A stretch of 64,000 bases of DNA from an uncultured Lachnospira sp. (GCA_910589305.1 CAJUTV010000001.1:247149-311148), one strand, 5' to 3'; numbered from the stretch's first letter, positions 49,879-60,134 are shown. Translations and numbers: made by a program. The notes: generated from the letters alone by a model not told the origin.

Positions 49879-51738
49879 ATGTGTGGATTTGCAGGATTTA
49901 CAGGTTATTTAGATAATGGCAGCGAGGTTCTTACGAACATGATGGATAAAATTGTTCATAGGGGTCCTGACAGTGCTGGTCAATATATTGATGAAAAGAT
50001 ATCTATGGGATTTCGACGTTTAAGTATTATTGACTTAGATAATGGCAGTCAGCCAATGTTTAATGAAGATAACACCATTGTAATTACTTTCAATGGTGAA
50101 ATTTATAATCATCAGGAGTTAAGACAGGAATTGATTGAAAAAGGACATGTATTTGCCAACAATGCAGACACCGAAGTTCTTATACATGCCTATGAGGAAT
50201 ATGGCGAAGATATGCTCTGCAAACTTCGTGGAATGTTTGCATTTGTTATATGGGACAGTGTAAAAGAAACGGTTTTTGCAGCCAGAGATTTCTTTGGTAT
50301 TAAGCCATTTTATTATACAATAGCAGACGGACATTTTATATATGCCTCTGAAATTAAAAGTATTCTTGAACACCCAGCTTATAAAAAGGAAGTAAATCTT
50401 GTTGCTTTAGAAAACTATCTCACCTTTCAATATTCTGTACTTGAGGAAACCTTTTTCAAGGGAATCTATAAATTGATGCCCTCTTTTTATTTAACTTACC
50501 ATGATGATAAACTAAACATTAAACGATACTGGGAGCCAACATTTGATATGGACGAGTCTAAAAATCTCGACAGTTGGATTAACGAGATTGACAACGCTAT
50601 GCTTGATTCTGTAGAACATCATAAAATAAGTGATGTCGAAGTAGGGTCTTTTCTTTCAAGCGGCGTGGATTCTAGCTATGTAGCTGCCATTTTTAATGGA
50701 GATAAAACATTTACTGTTGGTTTTGACTATGACAAATATAATGAAATCAGCTATGCAAAATCACTTTCTGATAAAATCAAGATTGATAATTATAGTAAAC
50801 TGGTTTCAAGTGAAGAATATTGGAATGCTATTCCTAAAATTTTATATCATATGGACGAACCTCTTGCTGACCCTGCTGCCATTGCATTGTATTTTGTAAG
50901 TCAAACAGCCGCCAACCATGTTAAAGTTGCCTTATCTGGCGAAGGCGCAGACGAGTTTTTTGGAGGATACAATATATACCATGAACCGCATGATTTAGCT
51001 TCTTTTCAAAAATTACCTTCTGTTTTGCGCAAGGCATTGGCAAAACTTGCAGAAATTTTGCCATTTAAGTTTAAGGGGAAAAATTTTCTAATTCGCGCCA
51101 GCAAGCCAGTTGAAGAACGATTTATTGGCAACGCGTTTATGTTTAATGAAAAAGAACGCAGTAAACTGCTAAAAAATTCTACAGGTAAATACCATCATAC
51201 GGAGCTTACAAAACCTTTTTATGATAAAGTAAAAAATCAAGACGATGTCACAAAAATGCAATATATTGATATCAATTTTTGGCTAATCGGCGACATTCTT
51301 TTAAAAGCAGATAAAATGAGTATGGCACACTCTTTGGAAGTGCGTGTACCATTCTTAGACAGAAAAGTATTTGAGGTAGCAAGGCATATACCTACCAAAT
51401 ATAAAGTTAATAAACAAAATACAAAATATGCTATGAGAATGGCAGCACACCGACATCTTCCAGATATCGTAGCAGAAAAGAAAAAATTAGGATTTCCTGT
51501 TCCAATTCGTATTTGGATTAAAGATGAGAAATATTATAATAAGATTAAAAAAGCATTTACAAGCAAAGCTGCCAGTATATTTTTTAATACCGATGTGCTT
51601 ATGAAATATTTAAACGACCACAAAGAAGGCAAAGCGGATAATTCAAGAAAAATATGGACAGTGTATATGTTTCTTATATGGTATAATAATTTTTTTGGCA
51701 ATGGGTATAATGGCAAAACAGCAGATTCTATATCTTAA
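49879..51738 (+). CDS. asnB: Asparagine synthase (glutamine-hydrolysing)
   Basis: 619 residues. The N-terminal class II glutaminase starts with the nucleophile Cys2 (M-C-G-F-A-G-F), with R-R-L-S-I-I-D, F-N-G-E-I-Y-N-H and A-D-T-E-V below. The C-terminal synthetase has the ATP loop S-S-G-V-D-S-S near 257-263 and L-S-G-E-G-A-D-E-F-F-G-G-Y near 353-365. It makes asparagine from aspartate and glutamine. The length (about 600) is that of the longer Firmicute AsnB forms. GGAGG lies six bases before the ATG. Own promoter and terminator; convergent with the restriction gene. Confidence 0.95.
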   Translation: MCGFAGFTGYLDNGSEVLTNMMDKIVHRGPDSAGQYIDEKISMGFRRLSIIDLDNGSQPMFNEDNTIVITFNGEIYNHQELRQELIEKGHVFANNADTEVLIHAYEEYGEDMLCKLRGMFAFVIWDSVKETVFAARDFFGIKPFYYTIADGHFIYASEIKSILEHPAYKKEVNLVALENYLTFQYSVLEETFFKGIYKLMPSFYLTYHDDKLNIKRYWEPTFDMDESKNLDSWINEIDNAMLDSVEHHKISDVEVGSFLSSGVDSSYVAAIFNGDKTFTVGFDYDKYNEISYAKSLSDKIKIDNYSKLVSSEEYWNAIPKILYHMDEPLADPAAIALYFVSQTAANHVKVALSGEGADEFFGGYNIYHEPHDLASFQKLPSVLRKALAKLAEILPFKFKGKNFLIRASKPVEERFIGNAFMFNEKERSKLLKNSTGKYHHTELTKPFYDKVKNQDDVTKMQYIDINFWLIGDILLKADKMSMAHSLEVRVPFLDRKVFEVARHIPTKYKVNKQNTKYAMRMAAHRHLPDIVAEKKKLGFPVPIRIWIKDEKYYNKIKKAFTSKAASIFFNTDVLMKYLNDHKEGKADNSRKIWTVYMFLIWYNNFFGNGYNGKTADSIS

Positions 51739-51855
51739 ATAATAAAATATTACAAAAAAATAATAAAAATATAATGATAATTTATTTAGATAAAGACTGT
51801 CTTTGATATAAATTCCTATTTTAAAACAACCTTTTATAATAAATTTTTAACATTT

Positions 51856-51906
51856 AAAAAGCTGTTAAAAGTGAAAAAATAATATTTTCACCCTTAACAG
51901 CTTTTT
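51856..51906. terminator. Terminator between asnB and the restriction gene
   Basis: AAAAAGCTGTTAA and TTAACAGCTTTTT are perfect; the inner arms GTGAAAA / TTTTCAC also pair. T-rich sequence flanks both ends, so it can serve asnB and, from the other side, the restriction gene that stops at 52001. The rest of 51739-52000 is AT-rich with no gene. Confidence 0.85.
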
Positions 51907-52000
51907 ATTTTTTAATATTATAAATGATATTATCAATTTAAATATTCCTAATTTTTTACTATGTTTATAAAAGAAAAGTAATATATAACTTCATTTTATC

Positions 52001-52829
52001 CTATTTGGTCAGTTGGTGAAACAAATCTTTTCCTATCATGCTTAAAGATGTTCTGGCAACATCCAACATAATTTCAATCATATCCTCAGCTTTCCAATGT
52101 TCGCTGTTCCCTTGTGTATATATAGATGCTGCTTGTAACATTATGGTTAACCCATTAGCAGATACAAACTTATTTTCACAAAGGTTCGTATTAATAGGCA
52201 TTCCGTAATTCGCTGCCGTCAACCTGTCCAATCTATTCAAAGTTCCATCATCGTATGCTATAGTGTAGGTACTACCATCAAGACGTATAATTGTAATATT
52301 CTGTGTCAGGAAATTTGACCCCTCAAGAAACAGAATATATGGGAAATAAGGTTCTGTCAGCATAAAGTTTGCAATCTCACATATATTTTTGTGCGCGTTC
52401 TATTGCATTCCCTGCTGCCATAAGAACTTGGTCATTATTTTTTCCTACAAGTTTCCCTAACCTAATATTCTCAATATCTTTGCCTTGATACTTTGCTTCT
52501 GAAACAACCACTACTCGCCAATTATCATAATCATCTTTTACCTCGATAATACCACCATCTGGTTTTATTCGGGCATTTGAAACAAACAAAGTCTGTCCAA
52601 GACTTTTATCAATTTTTTGCAAAGCTTCGTTTATCTCTTGTTTAGATAATTCACTCCTATATCTAAACTTCAACATAGGAAACTCCTTTTCTAGTCTTGC
52701 CATTGTGACAATAGAAGTATTATATACTTCTTTGTCATGCCGTTGTGCATTTTCATCAAATATCCCTATAACACCATCTGTGGCTTTTTGTTGCATCGTC
52801 AATCGGTCAGATTGTTGTTTCCCTTTCAT
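52001..52829 (-). pseudogene. EcoRI/RsrI-type restriction endonuclease, frameshifted
   Basis: Two frames, 52829-52377 and 52363-52001, together read along R.EcoRI: K-Q-Q-S-D-R-L-T, G-V-I-G-I-F, F-R-Y-R, L-F-V-S-N-A-R-I-K-P-D-G-G-I-I-E-V-K-D-D, A-A-G-N-A-I-E-R, then F-L-E-G-S-N-F-L, L-N-R-L-D-R-L-T-A-A-N-Y-G-M-P-I-N and M-L-Q-A-A-S-I-Y-T-Q-G. The catalytic Asp91, Glu111 and Lys113 are at the same numbers as in EcoRI. Near 52391-52400 the frame breaks in a GC run; one more GC dinucleotide would give E-R-A-H-K-N-I-C-E-I-A-N-F and a protein of 276 residues (EcoRI has 277). It would cut GAATTC. As read, the product ends after 150 residues and lacks the second half. It overlaps the end of the methylase gene. 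Confidence 0.9.
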
Positions 52830-53771
52830 ACTGATATGCTCCTTTTAATTTTGTAAAAAAGTCCTTTGTACTGTCTATGGATTCATAATTCGTACTCTGT
52901 CCCATTTCTCGCATAAGCTTGAGATGCTTATTAAAATAATCAATGGAAGATTTATCACTATCACACATTAAACAATGCCGTCTCTCTGTAATACATACAC
53001 GTCCAACCGTTCCGCTCCCTGCAAAAAATCAAGTACAACTGAACCTGGATATGAAAGAGCCTTAACAAAACGGTCGATAATTTCTACAGGTTTTTGCGTT
53101 GGATGTCCTACACGCTCCTTACTATTTCCGTTTAATCTGTTAATTTCCCATACATTTGTCGGATTTTTGCCTTTTATTGTGTTTTCAGGATTTAACCGTT
53201 TGTCTTTTAATGCCGCTTCAAGGTCTTTTTCTGAATAAGGCTCTCTTACAGAATCCAAGTCAAAATAGTAATCATTGGATTTAGTCAGCCAAATTACTTC
53301 TTCATGTCTGTTTGCAAAATACCGATGAGCAGACATACCATTTTTGTAACGCCAAATAATTGTATTTATTAACTTGAACTTTGTGTTGTGTCTAACATGA
53401 TGTATTATGTCAATTAAATCACCTGACTTTACATCTCTAAACTGGATTCCTCCAAAAATAACCATACTGCCATTTTTTGAAAGAACCCTGTATGCTTCAT
53501 CTAACCATTTCGACGCCCATTCAATATAATTATTATAAATATCCCAACCTGCAAGTTCAAGATTATAAGGCGGATCAATACAAATTAACTGAATGGATTC
53601 ATCAGGCAATGTTTTCAAAAACTCGCAACAATCCATGATATTGAGACATAGCATAACTTTACTAGGACTGATAAAATCTACCGATGTTTTATGTTTAAGC
53701 GTATTATCTTTACGCATTTTATTTATAGACATAAGTGCATGATTATGATGCGATTTATTATGAATAGCCAT
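52807..53771 (-). pseudogene. RsrI-type adenine-N6 DNA methyltransferase, frameshifted
   Basis: The first 249 residues follow M.RsrI: S-H-H-N-H at the start, the catalytic D-P-P-Y at 66-69, F-G-G-I-Q-F, Y-K-N-G-M-S-A-H-R-Y-F-A-N-R-H-E-E-V, R-L-N-P-E-N, N-P-T-N-V-W and G-H-P-T-Q-K-P. After V-V-L-D-F the frame changes and stops at 52968. The break is in a run of six T (53023-53028). With seven T the frame gives F-F-A-G-S-G, the AdoMet-binding motif of this beta-class enzyme, and goes on to a TGA at 52807, in total 321 residues. It would protect GAATTC. As read, it lacks AdoMet motif I. GAGG lies seven bases before the ATG. It overlaps the nuclease start by 23 bases. Confidence 0.88.
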
Positions 53772-53838
53772 GTTTTCACCTCATGTATAATTACATTTAT
53801 TTCTTTATGCTTATTTCTACAACATCATTAAATTTACA

Positions 53839-54867
53839 TCACTCTATCTTTTTTCCTGCAAGCACTTCCATATAATCCTTATAATTTTCCTGCAATAACT
53901 TTGGTGTATCAAGACCATAAGGACAATGAGAAGCACACTTTCCACATTTAAAACATTTTTCAATTTTGTGCATTTTTTCCTGAACTTCTGGCGTAAGCTG
54001 CAATTCTGAAGGCGAACGCCTTAAAAGCAGCGACATTCTAGCACAGTTATTAATTTCTATACCTACAGGACATGATGGTACACAGTAACCGCAGCCTCTG
54101 CAAAAGTTTCCTGCAAGCTGCTTTTTATCCTTATCAATAATCGTTTTTATATCATCGGTCATCACTGGGGGATTTTCAATATAATCAATAAATTCGTCAA
54201 GTTCTGATTCTCTTTGAACACCCCATATTGGAAGTACATGTTCATAATCTGCCAAATAGGCATAAGCAGCTTTAGAATTTGTAATCAATCCGCCAGAAAG
54301 AGCTTTCATTGCTATAAAGCCCATATTCTTCTCTTTGCAAGCAGCCACAAGCTCCTGCTCTTTTTTATTTGCCAGATAGCTAAAGGGGAATTGTAAGGTT
54401 TCATACAAGCCTGATTCAACAGCTTCAAAAGCTACACTTAGCCTATGGTTCGTAATTCCAATATGCCTTATTTTTCCCTGTGCCTTCGCTTCCAGCATTG
54501 CCTCATAAAGTCCTGTTTTATCATCAGGCTTTGGACAAAAAGAGGGATTATGAAATTGATATATATCAATATAATCTGTTTTTAAATTGTGTAAACTAAC
54601 CTCTAAATCTTTCCAGAACGCCTCTGCATTTTGAGCGGCTGTTTTTGTTGCAATATAGATTTTATCCCTTATATCGCTTAGTGCATACCCTATTTTTTCC
54701 TCACTGTCCGTATAAAATCGTGCGGTATCAAAAAATGTGATACCAGCTTTATATGCTTTTATTAATAGCTTTTTTGCCTCTTCTTTACTAATTCTTTGTA
54801 TTGGCAAAGCCCCAAAGCCATTTTTATTTACAGTGATTTGTGTACTTCCTAATGTTACTGTAACCAT
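53839..54867 (-). CDS. Aldo/keto reductase with C-terminal ferredoxin domain
   Basis: 342 residues. The N-terminal 250 residues form an aldo/keto reductase barrel (F-D-T-A-R-F-Y near 46-52, K-T-A near 73, Y-Q-F-H-N-P with the histidine, G-I-T-N-H). The C-terminus has two 4Fe-4S motifs, C-R-G-C-G-Y-C-V-P-S-C-P and C-F-K-C-G-K-C-A-S-H-C-P. Such fused proteins are common in Clostridia and may link NAD(P)H or ferredoxin to carbonyl reduction; the substrate is unknown. It follows purL by 34 bases. AAAGGG precedes the ATG. Confidence 0.88.
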   Translation of the reverse strand: MVTVTLGSTQITVNKNGFGALPIQRISKEEAKKLLIKAYKAGITFFDTARFYTDSEEKIGYALSDIRDKIYIATKTAAQNAEAFWKDLEVSLHNLKTDYIDIYQFHNPSFCPKPDDKTGLYEAMLEAKAQGKIRHIGITNHRLSVAFEAVESGLYETLQFPFSYLANKKEQELVAACKEKNMGFIAMKALSGGLITNSKAAYAYLADYEHVLPIWGVQRESELDEFIDYIENPPVMTDDIKTIIDKDKKQLAGNFCRGCGYCVPSCPVGIEINNCARMSLLLRRSPSELQLTPEVQEKMHKIEKCFKCGKCASHCPYGLDTPKLLQENYKDYMEVLAGKKIE

Positions 54868-54901
54868 ATATACCCTTTCATATATTCAATACTTCGCTTT
54901 A

Positions 54902-57900
54902 TCATTTAAAATATGCTACACCAGATTCAAATAGCTTCATATCCTGCTCACCGTCGATATTTATTGCAACACCGTCGCCGCGTCGTTCCGAATGTGCCAT
55001 CTTTCCAAGACATCTGCCGTCAGGACTGGTAATGCCCTCAATAGCCATATAAGAGCCATTGACATTCCACTCTTCGTCCATTAAGACATTTCCATTGATA
55101 TCACAATATTGTGTGGCAACCTGTCCATTATCAAACAACGTTTTAATCCATTCATCTGATGCCACAAATCGACCCTCACCATGTGAAGCCGGATTGCAGT
55201 AAACGCCTCCGAGTGTCGCCTTTGACAGCCATGGACTCTTGTTTGTCATCACTTTTAAATAAACCATTTTTGATATATGTCGGTTAATCGTATTAAAGGT
55301 CAATGTTGGTGAATTACAATCCTGTCCTGTAATCGAACCGTTTGGCAACAATCCAAGTTTAATAAGAGCCTGAAAACCATTACAAATGCCAAGTGCAAGA
55401 CCATCTCTTTCATGCAGCAGTTTTTCAACCGCTTCCTTCATCTTTTCATTTCTAAATGCCGTAGCAAAAAATTTAGCGGAACCATCTGGCTCATCACCTG
55501 CCGAAAAACCACCTGGAAACATCATAATCTGAGCTTGTGCTATTGCTTTTTCAAACACTTCAACCGATTCTCGTATCGCATTGGCATCCATATTTCTAAA
55601 TACTTTGACATTGACATCGGCTCCTGCCTTTACAAATGCTTTCATACTGTCATATTCACAGTTTGTTCCTGGAAATACAGGAATAAACACCGTTGGCTTT
55701 GCAACTTTATTTTTACATATATAAATATTGCTAGTTTTATAAGGTTCTATATGAATGACATCTTTTGAAAATGTTGCCTTTGTAGGAAATACCTTTTCTA
55801 ATGTATCACTCCATACACTGATAGCTTCCTCCATATTAATAGAAACTTCTTTATAGGTAAATACACCATTTTTCTTTACTTCACCTACTTTTATAAAAGG
55901 CACATTTATTTCTGAAATTCTTGAAGTGTCCACTTCTGCCACAATACAGCCATAACTTGGTGCAAACAACGCTTCTTCTTTGATATCAGAACGAATCGAA
56001 AAGCCCATCTTATTGCCAAATGCCATCTTAGACAATGCAGGGATAAGTCCATTTCCATCAAGCACATAAGCTGACTTAATAACACCATCGCCAATAAGTT
56101 GATGGATTGCGCTGTAAAGCATTTTTATCTGTTCAAATACAGGCATATCATATTCATTTTTTTCAATATCAAATCGCACCAGTGTATTGCCTTCCTTTTT
56201 TAACTCTGGTGTAATAATATCGCCTTGTTTTGCCACATCAATGGCAAATGAACATAATGTAGGAGGAACATCAATATCTTCAAATGTACCTGACATACTG
56301 TCTTTACCACCAATTGATGGAAGCCCAAAACCTAACTGTGCCTCATATGCTCCAAGCAATGCGGCAAATGGCTGACTCCAACGAGATGGCTCCTCTGTCA
56401 TTCTTCTAAAATACTCCTGAAAGGTAAATCGAATCTTTGTATAATCACCGCCAGCCGCTACAATTTTTGCAACCGAATCAACAACAGCAAACATCGCACC
56501 ATGATATGGACTCCACTTTGAAAGATATGGGTCAAATCCATAAGACATCATCGTGACTGTATCACATTTTCCCTCAAGTACTGGCAATTTTGCAACCATA
56601 GCCTGTGTCTCTGTAAGCTGATATTTTCCGCCGTATGGCATAAGTACAGAAGCCGCTCCAATAGAACTGTCAAAACGCTCAACAAGACCTTTCTGCGAAC
56701 ATTCATTTAAGTCGGATAATGTTTTAAGCCATTTGCCTCTTACATCTTCCACTTTTTGCGGTTTCAGATAACAGGTATCTTTTTGTGGAATATCAACAAG
56801 TACAGACGTTTCCTGATGCGCTCCATTTGTATTTAAAAATTCTCTTGAGATATTGACAATCTCTTTTCCTCTCCACTCTAACACAAGTCTTGGCTCTTTT
56901 GTCACAACAGCCACTTCAACAGCTTCAAGGTTTTCTTCATCAGCATACTTTAAAAAGGCTTCAACATCTTCTGGTGCAATAACGACAGCCATGCGTTCCT
57001 GCGACTCTGAAATGGCAAGTTCTGTGCCGTCAAGACCTTCATACTTTTTAGGAACTTTATCAAGTGATATGCGAAGTCCATCAGCAAGTTCACCAATAGC
57101 CACCGATACACCGCCTGCACCAAAGTCATTGCACTTTTTAATCAAACGTGTCACTTCTGGTCTTCTAAATAATCGCTGCATCTTTCGCTCCGTAGGTGCA
57201 TTTCCCTTTTGAACTTCTGCACCGCAAGTTTCAATGGAACTTGCCGTATGTACTTTGGAAGAACCTGTTGCACCACCACAGCCATCGCGTCCTGTTCGCC
57301 CGCCAAGCAAAATAATAATATCGTCTGGGTCTGAATTTTCTCTCTTAACAGCTGCTCTTGGTGCTGCTGCCATAACAGCGCCTATCTCCATTCTCTTTGC
57401 AACATAATCGGGGTGATAAATTTCCTTTACATAACCCGTCGCAAGACCTATCTGATTGCCATAAGAGCTGTACCCTTGCGCTGCTCCTGTGACAAGCTTC
57501 TTTTGAGGCAGCTTGCCATGAAGCGTCTCATGGACAGACTTTGTAGGGTCTGCCGCACCTGTGATACGCATTGCCTGATATACATATGTACGCCCTGACA
57601 AAGGGTCTCTTATTGCTCCGCCAAGACAAGTGGCAGCACCACCAAACGGCTCAATCTCTGTAGGGTGGTTATGGGTCTCATTTTTAAAATTAACAAGCCA
57701 TTCTTGTGTATTTCCATCAATCTCCACAGGAACAACAATACTGCAAGCATTAATCTCGTCAGATTCCTCTTGGTCTGCAAGCTTTCCTTCTGCCTTTAGC
57801 CTCTTCATTGCCATAAGAGCTAAATCCATCAGACAAACATATTTATCTTTTCTATCTTTATATAACGCTTTTCTATCATCAAGATATTGTTTGTATGTAT

Positions 57901-58654
57901 GTTCCATAGGAATTTTATAAAATCCCTCTTTAAACTGAACATCAACAAGTTCTGTTGCAAATGTTGTATGGCGGCAATGGTCAGACCAGTATGTGTCAAG
58001 CACACGGATTTCAGTCATTGAAGGATTCCTTTTTTCCTCATTCTTAAAGTAATCTTGTATAAATTTAAAATCCTTTAATGTCATAGCAAGCCCCAAAGAA
58101 TCATAAAGTTCCTTTAACTGGACTTCACTCATATGGATAAATTCATCTAATATCTTTACATCGTCTGGCACCTTAAATTCTGTAAAAAGAGTATTTGGTA
58201 TCTTGCTGTCTGCCTCTCTTGAGTCTACAGGGTTAATGCACAATTCTTTAATTTTGATTTTATCTTCATCTGTCAATGTGCCTTCTATCACATAAGTAAC
58301 CGCTGTCTTTATAACTGGCAGCTCATTCTCATTTAAAAATTTGACACATTGTTCCGCAGAATCTGCTCTCTGGTCAAACTGACCTGGCAAAAATTCTACA
58401 GAAAACACAAAACTGTCGTTTGGATACGCCAATTCCATCTCATAGACATCATCTACTGGGGGTTCTGAAAATACAGTAGTCAATGCCTTTTTATATGTGT
58501 CCTGTGAAAGGTTCTCAATATCATAACGAATAAGCTGTCTTACATTGGTTACAGACTTAATGTTTAAATAACCTGTAATCTCATCATAAAGTTCTTTTGC
58601 CTTTACAGCAAAAGGCTCCTTTTTCTCAACAAATACTCGTTTAACGCCACTCAT
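54902..58654 (-). CDS. purL: Phosphoribosylformylglycinamidine synthase, single-chain
   Basis: 1250 residues. Fourth step of purine synthesis, FGAR to FGAM with glutamine and ATP. It is the long one-chain form: N-terminal PurS-like part, two AIR-synthase-like halves (H-N-H-P-T-E-I-E-P-F-G-G-A-A-T near 330, G-G-K-D-S-M-S-G-T-F near 795) and a class I glutaminase at the C-terminus (F-P-G-T-N-C-E-Y-D near 985, the nucleophile in G-I-C-N-G-F-Q near 1080, S-H-G-E-G-R near 1155). Bacillus has three separate chains; the fused form is frequent in Clostridia. CGGAGG lies six bases before the ATG. No other pur gene is in the window. Confidence 0.96.
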   Translation of the reverse strand: MSGVKRVFVEKKEPFAVKAKELYDEITGYLNIKSVTNVRQLIRYDIENLSQDTYKKALTTVFSEPPVDDVYEMELAYPNDSFVFSVEFLPGQFDQRADSAEQCVKFLNENELPVIKTAVTYVIEGTLTDEDKIKIKELCINPVDSREADSKIPNTLFTEFKVPDDVKILDEFIHMSEVQLKELYDSLGLAMTLKDFKFIQDYFKNEEKRNPSMTEIRVLDTYWSDHCRHTTFATELVDVQFKEGFYKIPMEHTYKQYLDDRKALYKDRKDKYVCLMDLALMAMKRLKAEGKLADQEESDEINACSIVVPVEIDGNTQEWLVNFKNETHNHPTEIEPFGGAATCLGGAIRDPLSGRTYVYQAMRITGAADPTKSVHETLHGKLPQKKLVTGAAQGYSSYGNQIGLATGYVKEIYHPDYVAKRMEIGAVMAAAPRAAVKRENSDPDDIIILLGGRTGRDGCGGATGSSKVHTASSIETCGAEVQKGNAPTERKMQRLFRRPEVTRLIKKCNDFGAGGVSVAIGELADGLRISLDKVPKKYEGLDGTELAISESQERMAVVIAPEDVEAFLKYADEENLEAVEVAVVTKEPRLVLEWRGKEIVNISREFLNTNGAHQETSVLVDIPQKDTCYLKPQKVEDVRGKWLKTLSDLNECSQKGLVERFDSSIGAASVLMPYGGKYQLTETQAMVAKLPVLEGKCDTVTMMSYGFDPYLSKWSPYHGAMFAVVDSVAKIVAAGGDYTKIRFTFQEYFRRMTEEPSRWSQPFAALLGAYEAQLGFGLPSIGGKDSMSGTFEDIDVPPTLCSFAIDVAKQGDIITPELKKEGNTLVRFDIEKNEYDMPVFEQIKMLYSAIHQLIGDGVIKSAYVLDGNGLIPALSKMAFGNKMGFSIRSDIKEEALFAPSYGCIVAEVDTSRISEINVPFIKVGEVKKNGVFTYKEVSINMEEAISVWSDTLEKVFPTKATFSKDVIHIEPYKTSNIYICKNKVAKPTVFIPVFPGTNCEYDSMKAFVKAGADVNVKVFRNMDANAIRESVEVFEKAIAQAQIMMFPGGFSAGDEPDGSAKFFATAFRNEKMKEAVEKLLHERDGLALGICNGFQALIKLGLLPNGSITGQDCNSPTLTFNTINRHISKMVYLKVMTNKSPWLSKATLGGVYCNPASHGEGRFVASDEWIKTLFDNGQVATQYCDINGNVLMDEEWNVNGSYMAIEGITSPDGRCLGKMAHSERRGDGVAINIDGEQDMKLFESGVAYFK

Positions 58655-58709
58655 ACTATTCCTCCGTTTTATACTCTGTAATCATTTTAGTGCCAGTACA
58701 TTTACCAGC

Positions 58710-60116
58710 TTAATCCCATATGCCTTCTACAGCAACTTTGTCTTTTCCTTTTTTTATAATAAGATGTGCAACAATATCATGTGGTTCATATACAAATCCA
58801 TCAACAAATAATTTTGCGCCAGGGTGCAAATTTTTATCAACAATAACCCTTGCTTTTTCTGCCTCCTGCATAAGATACAAAGCCGCTTTGCTATCCGCAT
58901 CACATTTAGAAAGTTCTGAATTTTTTATAATCTTTGTCTGCAAAAGCTTCTGATGTTTTGCTCTGTCATATCGGTCTGAAGAAACTGCTTTTAATCGCTC
59001 ATACTTATCAAGCAATAAATTATACATATCAATTTCTGAATTAATTTCTTTTATTCTTGCCATTAAATCGGTATATTTTTGTTTTAATTCCTTTGTGGCA
59101 CCAACTCGAATTACTGTCATAACGCCGGAATCATTTCCTACTCCGCCAACGCTGACACCCAAAACGCCTGCAACATCGCCGCCTTGTATTGTTCCTATCT
59201 TTCCCTGAACATTAACCTGCCCATTGCAAATTACATTACAATTTAATATATAATTTGCATTTAAATTCCCCTCACATACAACAAGCGTATTTTCAAGGAA
59301 ATTTGCATGTACATTGCCTTTGGCTTCCACTCTTGCCACGCCTTTGCCATTCACACCATCTCGGAATACTATATCTTTTTCAGACTTTATTACTGCGCCT
59401 TCAACATGCCCGCCAATCGTAATCGAACCTTTGGCGTGAATTACTAAACCACTAATTACATTTCCTTTGATTTCCACATCACCATTAAAATCAATATTAC
59501 CAACATTTAAGTCTACATCACCAGATATTTCAAGCACATTATATACGTTCAAATCAGCATTTCGATACTCAACCTTACCATCGATTGCTGCAAAGTAGGT
59601 ATTGCCGTCTTCTGATGTCGTAAATCCCTTACCTCTTAGTGGAAGCTTCGGTTTTCCAGGTCTTGGCACAAGAAGTTTTCCTCTTACATTAAAACCAAAA
59701 ACACCCTTCGTAGGAGGAACATACTCTACCAATTTTTGACCTTCTGTAACAACCTCAAATAATTTTAAATTATAGTAATCAACAGAACCATCTTCTTTTA
59801 AGGTTGGCTTCCCATTATTACTTGAATCAAAGAATAAATTATACTTTCCATCAACACCATCTTCAGATACTTTTCCCTCTGCAAAGAGAATATCCATATC
59901 AAACTTTTTCTCCGAAAGAATATCATGCAGGACTTCTTTTTTTATCCCCATCTTTACTCCAACTTCGGCAATACTGGCATTGACCTCATCAATCGTATAA
60001 TCGTAGTCTCCTATGGCTAATGCGTTCAGTCTAATATAAGCTGACATGTTGTCCTCTGAAATGGTGACAGTGATTCGCTTATTCAATTGTTTATCATCAT
60101 TCATATTCATGCCCAT
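58710..60116 (-). CDS. FapA-family (DUF342) protein
   Basis: 468 residues. The N-terminal part (about 1-150) is the FapA N-domain, with P-P-T-K-G-V-F-G near 130. The middle (about 195-330) is a right-handed beta helix of short repeats (G-D-V-D-L-N-V-G-N-I-D-F-N-G-D-V-E-I-K-G-N-V, I-T-I-G-G-H-V-E-G-A-V-I). Then come a coiled coil (about 350-400) and a small C-terminal sheet. FapA-like proteins are thought to bind polymers or help polarity; the role is not established. It lies 18 bases after the 26-residue-repeat gene and 55 before purL. Starts at 60110 or 60119 are also possible. Confidence 0.85.
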   Translation of the reverse strand: MGMNMNDDKQLNKRITVTISEDNMSAYIRLNALAIGDYDYTIDEVNASIAEVGVKMGIKKEVLHDILSEKKFDMDILFAEGKVSEDGVDGKYNLFFDSSNNGKPTLKEDGSVDYYNLKLFEVVTEGQKLVEYVPPTKGVFGFNVRGKLLVPRPGKPKLPLRGKGFTTSEDGNTYFAAIDGKVEYRNADLNVYNVLEISGDVDLNVGNIDFNGDVEIKGNVISGLVIHAKGSITIGGHVEGAVIKSEKDIVFRDGVNGKGVARVEAKGNVHANFLENTLVVCEGNLNANYILNCNVICNGQVNVQGKIGTIQGGDVAGVLGVSVGGVGNDSGVMTVIRVGATKELKQKYTDLMARIKEINSEIDMYNLLLDKYERLKAVSSDRYDRAKHQKLLQTKIIKNSELSKCDADSKAALYLMQEAEKARVIVDKNLHPGAKLFVDGFVYEPHDIVAHLIIKKGKDKVAVEGIWD

Positions 60117-60134
60117 CACACTCCATTTTTACAA

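Noticed and set aside
52001..52829. Two separate small hypothetical genes at 52363 and 52829
   Set aside because: Both read along one EcoRI-like protein, and the missing joint is explained by one GC dinucleotide; the second part has no ribosome site of its own.
55412..57920. Open frames of 60-120 codons on the plus strand over purL, and similar ones over argJ, glyA, aspS and the M60 gene
   Set aside because: They are antisense to clear genes, lack ribosome sites and have odd composition (many Cys, His, Ser).
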